Positions 1 to 5,865 of a DNA stretch of 5,865 nucleotides are shown piece after piece; within the stretch, counting starts at the first letter, position 1, and each line of letters opens with the position of its first letter. The notes beneath the pieces are model-generated. The model was not told where the DNA came from. It ran no database searches and saw only the letters and a program-made list of their open reading frames with translations. The DNA is taken from contig CALNAE010000309.1 in NCBI GenBank assembly GCA_937874315.1, positions 1-5,865 on the forward strand, read 5' to 3'. The DNA is from an uncultured Bifidobacterium sp. (lineage in GTDB: Bacteria; Actinomycetota; Actinomycetes; Actinomycetales; Bifidobacteriaceae). Made by a program: the position numbers and the translations under genes.

Positions 1-1340
1 ATGCCGTCATCGTAATCCTCGACGATACATGCTACCTGTTCCGGCCAATCCTCGGTGCTGATGGCTTTCAATGAAGTGAGGTTGTAGATCTCGTCGGTTT
101 CGTAGGCTTCCACGATGCGTGCGCGATACATATTCTGCAAATCCTCGACTCGTCCCAATGACTCCAATGCGGCTTCTCGTAGAGAGTCCCAGCCGTAGGG
201 AGCCACATCGTCGCCGAAGAGCAGCAGCGGTTGATTCGGATCGTCGGCAAGCACCATATCGCATAACCGCAGTAGCTGTTCCCATTGTTCGTTGTGTATC
301 AGCTGAGCCGCGAGTACGTCGGGGAATGGCTCCATGTCGTGATGGTCGTTGAGGAACCGATCGGCTGCCTGATCATCGCCGCTGAGACGCAACAGGTCGT
401 GGCGGAGGAACAGCATCAACCGATGATAATGATGACGCAATTCGAGGCGATTGTCCGCTCCGATCAAGGCCTTCAGCGAATGCACGTCAGCAGCCGTCGG
501 TGCCTCGTCCGTTTCGGGTTCAAACGGTGATCGGGTGAATCGTTCGACGGCTCGGTCTGCTTTGGCTACCGCGTCATAGGCGAGTACTCGTGTGTCGTCC
601 CAGCGTGCGAGAGACAACGAACTCGCAAGTATTTCGACCATTTGCACGGGATTGAGCATGAAATTCTCAGTGCAGATGGTGTCGACCAAGATACTGAGCG
701 CCTTGTCCGCCGTAGCGGGATCGGCGTTGCGGGAAAGGGAATCCATATAGATGCGAATCTGCTGGGTAAGCTGGCTGATGAACGAGAATCCTTCATTCTC
801 ACGATCCGCGATATTGCTTAGGAAAACCGAGGTCATCGTCAACGCCGCCGCGAGATTCTGCATCGACTCGAGCCAATGATCGCTGCTGACTGCGTTGGCC
901 ACCACGCTTTCCACACCAGCGAGCGCGCGGGAGCGGTCACGATAGGTTGGCATGTCGGCATTCGGTATTTCGATGCCGAGATCGGTGCGTTGGGCCGTGG
1001 GAATGACGGATGCCAATGCCTTGAAATACCATTCGATGGGCTTGGCCATAACCTCGCGGGCCTCTTGAAGTGGCGCCACGGGGACGTTTTCGATGACGAT
1101 GCGATCATTGTGGCCCGACAGGTCTTCGATATGCTCGTCCCATATAAACGTGGGACCGTATTCGCCCGCGAAGGTGTCCCACTGCTCATTGGCAAAGGTC
1201 CGCACCGCATTAAGCTGTCGGCTTGGGAGCGTAGTGCGGTGCATGGAATCTTGTTCGCTGGCGTCGACCAGCGTATGCGTATGGCCATCGCCTCCCACCG
1301 TGTGGAATCCATCGAAAAAGGTCAGAAAGTCGAAACTCAT
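1..1340 (-). CDS. Uncharacterised helical-repeat protein with SWIM-finger-protein-like C-terminal region (3' end cut by window)
   Basis: This minus-strand frame is open for 446 codons from an ATG at 1340-1338 to the window edge, so the stop and C-terminus are missing. The start is supported by an AAAGGAG ribosome binding site eight bases upstream. No signal peptide or membrane segment is evident. The first 65 residues are polar, with a His-rich GDGHTHT at 17-23. Residues 130-265 look helical. From about 285 the chain resembles degenerate helical repeats: a His/Arg-rich LRHHYHRLMLFLRHDLLRL helix (301-319), then LIHNEQWEQLLRLCDMVLADDP (347-368) and WDSLREAALESLGRVEDLQ (384-402), then a Y..L.SLK....EDWPEQV pattern (419-436). 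That spacing is what I know from the helical tail of SWIM zinc-finger proteins, but no CxCxnCxH motif is present. It lies 80 bases downstream of the helicase gene on the same strand and may share its transcript. I do not know its function. The reading frame is near certain; the family resemblance is tentative. Confidence 0.85.
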   Translation of the reverse strand, partial: MSFDFLTFFDGFHTVGGDGHTHTLVDASEQDSMHRTTLPSRQLNAVRTFANEQWDTFAGEYGPTFIWDEHIEDLSGHNDRIVIENVPVAPLQEAREVMAKPIEWYFKALASVIPTAQRTDLGIEIPNADMPTYRDRSRALAGVESVVANAVSSDHWLESMQNLAAALTMTSVFLSNIADRENEGFSFISQLTQQIRIYMDSLSRNADPATADKALSILVDTICTENFMLNPVQMVEILASSLSLARWDDTRVLAYDAVAKADRAVERFTRSPFEPETDEAPTAADVHSLKALIGADNRLELRHHYHRLMLFLRHDLLRLSGDDQAADRFLNDHHDMEPFPDVLAAQLIHNEQWEQLLRLCDMVLADDPNQPLLLFGDDVAPYGWDSLREAALESLGRVEDLQNMYRARIVEAYETDEIYNLTSLKAISTEDWPEQVACIVEDYDDG

Positions 1341-1348
1341 CGGTGGTT

Positions 1349-1355
1349 CTCCTTT
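1349..1355 (-). promoter_or_regulatory. Ribosome binding site of the uncharacterised leftmost gene
   Basis: Read on the minus strand this is AAAGGAG, followed by an eight-base spacer to the ATG at 1340. It fixes the start of a gene whose stop lies outside the window and rules out the shorter overlapping frames in this stretch. Confidence 0.85.
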
Positions 1356-1405
1356 GGCTGTTGGTTTCGGTGGTGATGTGTCGGCCCGTTACCGAGATGG
1401 AAATC

Positions 1406-1433
1406 ATCATACGCGTGGGTTCATGATTCGCAA
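1406..1433 (-). promoter_or_regulatory. Candidate internal promoter before the leftmost gene
   Basis: On the minus strand a TTGCGA box (1433-1428) and a TATGAT box (1411-1406) are separated by 16 bases, matching the sigma-70-type consensus at four and five of six positions. The -35 box and stop codon of the helicase gene overlap this region, so the downstream gene could be transcribed partly on its own. Matches of this quality occur by chance, so this is weak evidence. Confidence 0.3.
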
Positions 1434-4400
1434 CGGCCGGTGAGATGATCAAGGAGTACTGGATCGACTGGATGTTCCAGTTTCAGCGAAGCAATGACGA
1501 CACGAGCCGACGATCCCACTTTCGTACGGTTGAGGGTTTCATGGGCGTCGGATATGGCGACGACGTTACCAACATAGTAGTACGATGACGCTTTCGTCTC
1601 CTGTTTGCGTCGGATGAAAACCGGCACGAAATGAGTGGCAGACCAGGGTATGTCATGTTGAGTGCCGTCGAGTAGCCACCGATATTCAGAGGAGTGCAGC
1701 GAGCGTCCGTTTTTGCTGAACCAGATCAGTTCCCTTGGGGTGATGAAACGGTCTTGGTATTGGCTTGTCTCGTATTTGATGAAGATGGGCAGCGACGATG
1801 TCTCGCGATCAAGACGATATCCGCCGACGTTCTGCGCGACTTGTTCTTGATGCCAGCCGCATAGTCGCATAACGTCAAAGACGCTGTATTTTTCACCGTA
1901 GATCAGGCCACGTGGCGCGATGCGATGGTGCCGTTCGGCTTCTGAAAATCTCGTTGCGCTTTTGAACAGACCTGCCTGGACGGTATCGGTGAAGAATTCG
2001 GCGAACGTACGGTTTTCATTGAGAGCCCGGCGCAGTGGATCCGATATCCGCCAGGGTTGTGATGACCGGGTTTCAGTTGTCGACGCCGGAGAAATAAGCG
2101 GGACGCCGCCGAATCGGGCCCGGTTGGTCGTGGTGTAATAGGAGAGGTCGAGGCAGCGTAAGGCAGATGCGCACTGCTCCGCAGAAGCGTCGGCTAACGG
2201 GTGGAAGATCGTGACTTGATTGGCTAGGGATGCCGCGTCTATGATGCGATTCGCGGGGATCGTCCCCGACCCGAGCGAATGATGGATAAATTTCGGTCCA
2301 CTCGTTGCATACGGGATATCGCAGAGGTAGGCGAGAGCCAGAAGTTCGTGTGGCCGGATGCCGTTGAGCTGTGTGACGGTAAGCATTTTCAATATGGCGC
2401 GTTCGCCGGCGTTGGTCGGCTGCAAGCTGTCGAAGTATGAGGAATCCGCGTGTTTGCCGCGTGCAAGGCTACGTTCACGCGATTCGACGAATTCGAGATA
2501 GTCGTCGCATTTCGTTGCAAGCGTGACGATTAATGAGGGGTCTGTTTGCGCGAAATCCATCAGCATCGGAATACGGTTGAGCTCGAACCGTAGCTGACGG
2601 TACTGCTCCGCGAGCAGCTTCATCTCGCTGAAGTCGGCTCTATCTAAGGATGCGAGTATGCGCTTACGCGCGATTCGATCAAAACTGATCGACGTGACCC
2701 CTATGGTTTCACGTTGCAGGTTCTTACGTGCGATGTCTCGGTCGCCGGTATTGCCATACAGTGCGATGGGGATGAGATAGTTGTTTGCATAATTGCCAAT
2801 GAAATCGATAACGACAACGGAGTCTTTTCCCGGTACCTTACGCAGCCCTCGTCCTAGTTGCTGTGTGAAGATAATGCTGGATTGTGTCTGCCGCAACATC
2901 ACGATCTGATTGATCGCGGGAATATCGATGCCTTCATTGAACAGGTCGACGGTAAAAATATAGTCCAGTGTGCCGTTTTCCAGCTGTGTGATGGCACTAT
3001 CGCGCTGCGGTCGCGGCGTCGCACCGGTGACGGATACGGTACGGTATTGGCGTTCCGCCTGCTGATTGAATTGATCGTTGAACAGCGTGGAAAGCCGTAC
3101 GGCTTCGTCTTGTCTGCTGCAGAAGACCAAACCATGCACCGGCGTTCCGGCTTGTGAGTACACCTGGATGGTATCGATGATGTATCGGACCCGTTTGGGA
3201 TCGACAAGGGTCTCGAACCAGCGGGAGAGACCGGTCCTCTCGGAGGCTGACCATTGCGCGGGGTCGGCATGAGCGTTCACCGTGGTGGTGGATGCGTCGG
3301 CTGGCGGTTCCTCGATATATTCGTGTACGCCGTAATAGTGGAATGGGCATACCATACCCTCTTCCAACGCACGCTGCAATCTGATTTCATAGGCGATGTT
3401 GTTGCCGAACAGCGTGAAGATGTTCTCGCCGTCGGTTCGTTCCGGGGTCGCGGTCATGCCCAGCATGAATCGTGGAGTGAAATGGTCGATGATGCGGCGG
3501 TAGGAGGGTGCCGCCGCATGGTGCACCTCATCTATTACAATGTAATCGAAATGATCGCGGCTGAACGACTTGAGCACAGCCGGTTGTGACATGGTCTGCA
3601 CGGTGGCGAACATGTAGTCGCTGTCGTGAGCCTTGGACGTGCCGGAAAAGATACCAGATGTGTGATGTGTCTTGCCGAAGATCTGTCTGTATGATTTCAT
3701 GGATTTGGCGAGGATCTGTTCCTGTTGGGCTATGTAGAGCAGGCGTCGAGGGTGGCATCGTCGGGCGTCGAAGGCGGAAAGATAGGTTTTTCCCGTCCCT
3801 GTCGCGGAGATGATCAACGCCTGGCTTTCGCCTTGGTCGCGGAGTGCCTGCAGATGTTCCAAAGCTTCACGCTGCAACGCGTTTGGCGTGATGGGGGCCG
3901 CTGGGATCGTTGCGAGCGGGTTGGGACGCGCCGGTGCGTATCGTCTGAATTCCTTTTCGTACTGATGCAGCCATTCGTCCGTCAGCGGTATGGATTCCTG
4001 ACGTTGCTCATCGAGTTCCTCAAGCAGTTGCTCGACGAGGGTGCCCTCGTCGAGCGCCGATATCTTGAGATTCCATTCACGGTTGGTGTGCAGCGCGGTA
4101 TAAGTGAGATTCGAGCTGCCTACGTATGCCGAGTACAGTGTTTTGTCTTCGGCGGCTCGGCGAAACACGTATCCTTTCGGATGGTAGGGATAGCTCGCAA
4201 GAGGAGCGGTTGCGTCGGGGCGAGTATCGGATTGCCAGATGAATACGTCGATGCCTGCGGACCTGTGCAGGGCGAGGAGTTCATGAAATACTTGTGGCGA
4301 GTTGAAGTAATTGTAGGTCGAAGTGAAAATCCGGCCGCTATGAGGATGCGCGTGTTCGCTGAAATCAAGGAAGTGCTGTTTGAGCGCTTGTATCATGCCT

Positions 4401-4633
4401 TGCGATACGAAGGCGACCGACATGTCAAATTCTGCGCTGGTCTCCAGTTCTTCGCCGATGGCGCGGTCCATCGTTCGTCCGTCATGGTTGGCGATGAGTG
4501 TTGGCGCATATGTGTCCCGTGCGGCGGCGTCGTCGTGTACGAGCCCTGAGAGTGCGGCCGTGGCGACGGTATCGGCGATATGTTGGTCGGTGAATCTCTC
4601 GACGGGGCTGTCGGAATCGATGTTACGTTCCAA
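1421..4633 (-). CDS. PLD-type nuclease / DEVH-box SF2 helicase / DUF3427-type multidomain protein
   Basis: This 1070-residue protein is numbered here from the TTG start at 4633. An N-terminal phospholipase-D-like module (about 46-190) carries one HKD motif: H151-x-K153, then GSSN at 172-175 and N184-x-E186. One motif per chain usually implies dimerisation to form the active site. A superfamily 2 helicase core follows: Q254 in a Q-motif-like segment, Walker A SATGTGKT (276-283), Walker B DEVH (368-371), motif III GMTATPERTD (392-401), motif V around DLFNEGIDIP (563-572) and motif VI QQLGRGLR (591-598) with likely arginine fingers R595 and R598. The remaining 400 residues match my memory of the DUF3427 region, including a YQDRFITPREL-like block near 959 and a YYYVG segment near 1019. 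All motor and nuclease residues look intact, so it is probably an ATP-dependent nucleic-acid translocase with nuclease activity. The biological role is unproven; repair and defence are both plausible. An in-frame GTG at 4714 would add 27 residues but overlaps the Nudix gene and lacks a Shine-Dalgarno. Confidence 0.93.
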   Translation of the reverse strand: MERNIDSDSPVERFTDQHIADTVATAALSGLVHDDAAARDTYAPTLIANHDGRTMDRAIGEELETSAEFDMSVAFVSQGMIQALKQHFLDFSEHAHPHSGRIFTSTYNYFNSPQVFHELLALHRSAGIDVFIWQSDTRPDATAPLASYPYHPKGYVFRRAAEDKTLYSAYVGSSNLTYTALHTNREWNLKISALDEGTLVEQLLEELDEQRQESIPLTDEWLHQYEKEFRRYAPARPNPLATIPAAPITPNALQREALEHLQALRDQGESQALIISATGTGKTYLSAFDARRCHPRRLLYIAQQEQILAKSMKSYRQIFGKTHHTSGIFSGTSKAHDSDYMFATVQTMSQPAVLKSFSRDHFDYIVIDEVHHAAAPSYRRIIDHFTPRFMLGMTATPERTDGENIFTLFGNNIAYEIRLQRALEEGMVCPFHYYGVHEYIEEPPADASTTTVNAHADPAQWSASERTGLSRWFETLVDPKRVRYIIDTIQVYSQAGTPVHGLVFCSRQDEAVRLSTLFNDQFNQQAERQYRTVSVTGATPRPQRDSAITQLENGTLDYIFTVDLFNEGIDIPAINQIVMLRQTQSSIIFTQQLGRGLRKVPGKDSVVVIDFIGNYANNYLIPIALYGNTGDRDIARKNLQRETIGVTSISFDRIARKRILASLDRADFSEMKLLAEQYRQLRFELNRIPMLMDFAQTDPSLIVTLATKCDDYLEFVESRERSLARGKHADSSYFDSLQPTNAGERAILKMLTVTQLNGIRPHELLALAYLCDIPYATSGPKFIHHSLGSGTIPANRIIDAASLANQVTIFHPLADASAEQCASALRCLDLSYYTTTNRARFGGVPLISPASTTETRSSQPWRISDPLRRALNENRTFAEFFTDTVQAGLFKSATRFSEAERHHRIAPRGLIYGEKYSVFDVMRLCGWHQEQVAQNVGGYRLDRETSSLPIFIKYETSQYQDRFITPRELIWFSKNGRSLHSSEYRWLLDGTQHDIPWSATHFVPVFIRRKQETKASSYYYVGNVVAISDAHETLNRTKVGSSARVVIASLKLEHPVDPVLLDHLTGRCES

Positions 4634-4637
4634 GGCC

Positions 4638-5087
4638 TTAACCTTCTCGAGTGTCGGTTTGCGGATGAGGTAAATCCGGAACTGCAATAGTGGCAAGCCG
4701 GCGCACGGCCTCACGATCGGCGGGTGCCCAAAGCAGCGTATCGAAATCGTCCGGTGTCATCCAGCGGAGTTGCTGATGCTCGCTCAGCTTCGGTGTCCCC
4801 GACGTCAGGCTGCACAGAAACGTAGTGAGCTCGATCGTGCCGAAAGCATACCGTTCCACTGTTGTGCACAGGGTCGTGCCAACGTTGATGTCACAGAGCA
4901 GCTCTTCCTTGATTTCTCTGCGCAGCGCCTCCTGTTGGGTTTCCCCGGGTTTGACTTTTCCACCGGGAAATTCCCAATACCCGCACAGTGATCTGCCTGG
5001 TCCGCGTTGCGCGCACAGGACGGTATCGCCGGATATGATGGCTGCCCCTACGACATGCAGTGTGGCGGATGCGGTTGTTGGATTCAT
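4638..5087 (-). CDS. Nudix hydrolase, MutT/NudG-like (deoxy)nucleoside triphosphate pyrophosphohydrolase
   Basis: This complete 149-residue protein is normal length for small MutT-type Nudix enzymes, which cleave (d)NTPs or damaged derivatives to the monophosphate and pyrophosphate. The fold signature is clear: an N-terminal strand HVVGAAIIS (11-19), AQRGP (26-30), WEFPGGK (38-44), and a Nudix box with G43, E49, R57, E58, E61 and E62, the Mg2+-binding glutamates. The box glycine expected at position 64 is leucine. The C-terminal LRWMTPDDFDTLLWAPADREAV (107-128) resembles the MutT/NudG end, where a Trp-rich strand and a paD...v segment are common. The ATG start has an AAGGG site at 5097-5093 with a five-base spacer. 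It is the first gene of the leftward group and abuts the helicase gene by four bases. Substrate (8-oxo-dGTP, a modified dCTP or another nucleotide) cannot be read from the sequence. Confidence 0.93.
   Translation of the reverse strand: MNPTTASATLHVVGAAIISGDTVLCAQRGPGRSLCGYWEFPGGKVKPGETQQEALRREIKEELLCDINVGTTLCTTVERYAFGTIELTTFLCSLTSGTPKLSEHQQLRWMTPDDFDTLLWAPADREAVRRLATIAVPDLPHPQTDTREG
4642..4648 (-). promoter_or_regulatory. Ribosome binding site deciding the TTG start of the helicase gene
   Basis: The minus-strand GAGAAGG lies in the last codons of the Nudix gene, eight bases before TTG at 4633-4631. The Nudix stop codon (4640-4638) falls in the spacer, leaving four bases between stop and start. 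This arrangement is typical of translational coupling. The alternative GTG at 4714 has no purine-rich site at a suitable distance. Confidence 0.65.
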
Positions 5088-5112
5088 GGACGCCCTTGGT
5101 TTGGAGTTGCAA

Positions 5113-5140
5113 CGCCACCAGGATACAACCTCGGGTGGCG
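5113..5140 (-). repeat. Strong hairpin / inverted repeat in the leader of the Nudix gene
   Basis: CGCCACC at 5113-5119 is the exact reverse complement of GGTGGCG at 5134-5140. Inside it AGG (5120-5122) pairs with CCT (5129-5131), leaving a six-base loop and a two-base bulge (5132-5133), ten base pairs in all. It ends 26 bases before the Nudix ATG. No T-run follows on either strand, so it does not look like an intrinsic terminator. An operator or a 5' leader structure affecting translation is more likely. Confidence 0.6.
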
Positions 5141-5221
5141 CATCTGCCGGCCGCGGTTCCTCAGCGCGGACGCCGTCGCTTCACGATGCGTTCTTTCTCA
5201 AAGCGTATTCCATGCCACTTC

Positions 5222-5227
5222 TATAAT
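5222..5227 (+). promoter_or_regulatory. Candidate -10 box for the alcohol dehydrogenase gene
   Basis: A perfect TATAAT lies 166 bases before the dehydrogenase ATG. There is no good -35 hexamer at 16 to 19 bases upstream and no TGn extension, so promoter status is uncertain. If it is real, the transcript has a leader of roughly 155-160 bases containing the 5278-5323 inverted repeat. Confidence 0.35.
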
Positions 5228-5269
5228 GCGAACCGCCGCCAACGGTGGATGATGCGTCTCGATGCGAAC
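5226..5269. repeat. Direct repeat ATGCGAAC in the divergent region
   Basis: The octamer ATGCGAAC occurs at 5226-5233, overlapping the end of the TATAAT box, and again at 5262-5269, a 36-base period. The related hexamer GATGCG also occurs at 5185, 5251, 5261 and 5360. Such clustering can mark regulator binding sites, but the elements are short. Confidence 0.3.
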
Positions 5270-5277
5270 ATGGTTGT

Positions 5278-5323
5278 GCATATGAGACGGGTCGGCCCGC
5301 GATGGGATGCTTCGCTCATATGC
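5278..5323. repeat. Interrupted 9-bp inverted repeat upstream of the alcohol dehydrogenase
   Basis: GCATATGAG at 5278-5286 is the exact reverse complement of CTCATATGC at 5315-5323, with 28 bases between. Inside the spacer a smaller stem, CGGG (5288-5291) with CCCG (5296-5299), has a four-base loop. The element ends 70 bases before the dehydrogenase start and could be a paired operator or a leader RNA stem. Which one cannot be decided from sequence alone. Confidence 0.5.
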
Positions 5324-5381
5324 GGTATTGATATGAACAATAAGTTGCCCCGATGTGATGATGCGCCGGGGGAGAACATAC

Positions 5382-5388
5382 AAAGGAG
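5382..5388 (+). promoter_or_regulatory. Ribosome binding site of the alcohol dehydrogenase gene
   Basis: AAAGGAG with a five-base spacer precedes the ATG at 5394. This strong site fixes the start of a gene whose stop lies beyond the window and is the same core seen before the leftmost gene. Confidence 0.9.
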
Positions 5389-5393
5389 TTCTT

Positions 5394-5865
5394 ATGCCAC
5401 AAACTATCAAGGCGTCGGTCGCGTATGGTATCGGCAAGGGATTTGCGCAGCCGGAGGACATCGTTATCGACGACCCAATCGGCGCCGAGGTGCTGGTTGA
5501 CGTCAAAGGTTCGGGACTATGTCATTCCGATCTGCACCTTGTCGAGGATGACGACCAGTTCTTTACGTTCCCAGCCGTTATCGGCCATGAGGTGTCCGGT
5601 ATCGTGGAGCAGGTTGGCCCCAGGGTCCGCGGCATCAAAGTCGGCGACCATGTCGTCGCCTCATTGGAGCAGGTCTGCGGCCATTGCTCGAACTGTCTGA
5701 GTGGGCGCCCGCAGTCTTGCACGCAGCAGCAGGAATGTGTGCGTGGTGCGGATGAACCTCCAAGATTGTCGTTCCCCGATGGCCGGCCGTTGACGCAGGC
5801 CTTCGGCATCGGTGGATTTGCAGAGAAGGCATTGATCCACGAGAACCAACTCGCCGTCGTCAATA
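5394..5865 (+). CDS. Zinc-dependent medium-chain alcohol dehydrogenase, N-terminal part (3' end cut by window)
   Basis: The first 157 residues of a GroES-like catalytic domain are present; family members are usually about 340-380 residues, so more than half, including the NAD(P)-binding Rossmann fold, lies outside the window. The catalytic zinc site begins with C43 in GLCHSD and H65 in GHE; the third ligand, a later cysteine, is not yet reached. The structural zinc lobe is complete: C95, C98, C101 and C109 in CxxCxxCx7C spacing. The GxGGFAE block at 138-144 and the HENQL segment near 149 fit the class III-like/AdhB branch. The enzyme should interconvert an alcohol and an aldehyde or ketone with NAD(P) in the cytoplasm. 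In a fermentative actinobacterium a role in ethanol or aldehyde metabolism is reasonable, but substrate is not shown. It is divergent from the Nudix-helicase group and has its own strong ribosome binding site. Confidence 0.93.
   Translation, partial: MPQTIKASVAYGIGKGFAQPEDIVIDDPIGAEVLVDVKGSGLCHSDLHLVEDDDQFFTFPAVIGHEVSGIVEQVGPRVRGIKVGDHVVASLEQVCGHCSNCLSGRPQSCTQQQECVRGADEPPRLSFPDGRPLTQAFGIGGFAEKALIHENQLAVVN

Larger units (their letters stand above)
5088..5393. other. Gene-free divergent regulatory region between the Nudix and alcohol dehydrogenase genes
   Basis: This 306-base stretch separates the leftward Nudix-helicase group from the rightward dehydrogenase, so promoters for both should lie here. 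Open frames cross it on both strands, but none has a ribosome binding site with recognisable protein content. It contains a strong hairpin near the Nudix start, a smaller five-base-pair inverted repeat (CCGCG at 5151-5155, CGCGG at 5165-5169), one perfect TATAAT, a direct octamer repeat and a long interrupted inverted repeat. I found no convincing minus-strand promoter for the Nudix gene. Confidence 0.8.

Noticed and set aside
839..1376. Open frames of 157 codons (minus) and 166 codons (plus) over the leftmost gene
   Set aside because: Both are shadows of the minus-strand frame starting at 1340, which is open for 446 codons to the window edge and has an AAAGGAG site.
3725..4549. Long open frame of 274 codons on the plus strand
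   Set aside because: It lies antisense inside the helicase gene, has low-complexity Cys/Arg/Gly-rich composition with no motif, and covers conserved PLD and Walker A coding sequence of the true frame.
5113..5140. Intrinsic terminator
   Set aside because: The stem is strong but no T-run follows on either strand, and it lies upstream of a gene start rather than after a stop.
5265..5278. LexA-like box (CGAAC followed by GTT)
   Set aside because: CGAACATGGTTGTG has the first half, but with the required four-base spacer the second half matches GTTYG at only three of five positions, so it does not support SOS control.
5060..5506. Open frames of 146 codons (plus) and 102 codons (minus) across the divergent region
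   Set aside because: They overlap the dehydrogenase start in other frames, lack a ribosome binding site and show no protein-like features.

Overview
The window looks like bacterial chromosome of moderately high GC (mid-50s percent by eye, not counted). It has strong AAAGGAG-type ribosome binding sites and tightly packed genes. Codon choice and protein character suggest an actinobacterium, and Bifidobacterium is my best guess. No 16S, tRNA or lineage-specific marker is present, so this is inference only. I see no insertion sequence, CRISPR array, prophage gene or RNA gene.

Layout: three genes run leftward on the minus strand and one runs rightward from the right-hand side. In transcription order the leftward genes are (1) a Nudix (MutT/NudG-like) nucleoside triphosphate pyrophosphohydrolase at 5087-4638; (2) a large multidomain protein at 4633-1421, made of a single-HKD phospholipase-D-type nuclease module, a complete superfamily 2 DEVH-box helicase and a C-terminal DUF3427-type region; and (3) an uncharacterised, mainly helical protein starting at 1340 and running off the left edge. 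Its C-terminal part resembles the helical tail of SWIM zinc-finger proteins, but no SWIM finger is visible. Gene 2 seems to start at a TTG codon whose Shine-Dalgarno lies inside the last codons of the Nudix gene, so the two are probably translationally coupled. An 80-base gap without a convincing terminator separates genes 2 and 3.

A 306-base gene-free divergent region (5088-5393) holds a strong hairpin in the leader of the Nudix gene, a perfect TATAAT box on the plus strand, a direct octamer repeat and a perfect 9-bp interrupted inverted repeat. Rightward of it begins a zinc-dependent medium-chain alcohol dehydrogenase with both N-terminal zinc-site motifs intact, cut by the right edge.

How the genes may work together: the Nudix enzyme and the nuclease-helicase form a compact nucleotide-plus-nucleic-acid processing unit. 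Such a pair would fit genome maintenance or defence against foreign DNA. That is inference from domains and gene order. The alcohol dehydrogenase is divergent and probably metabolically unrelated.
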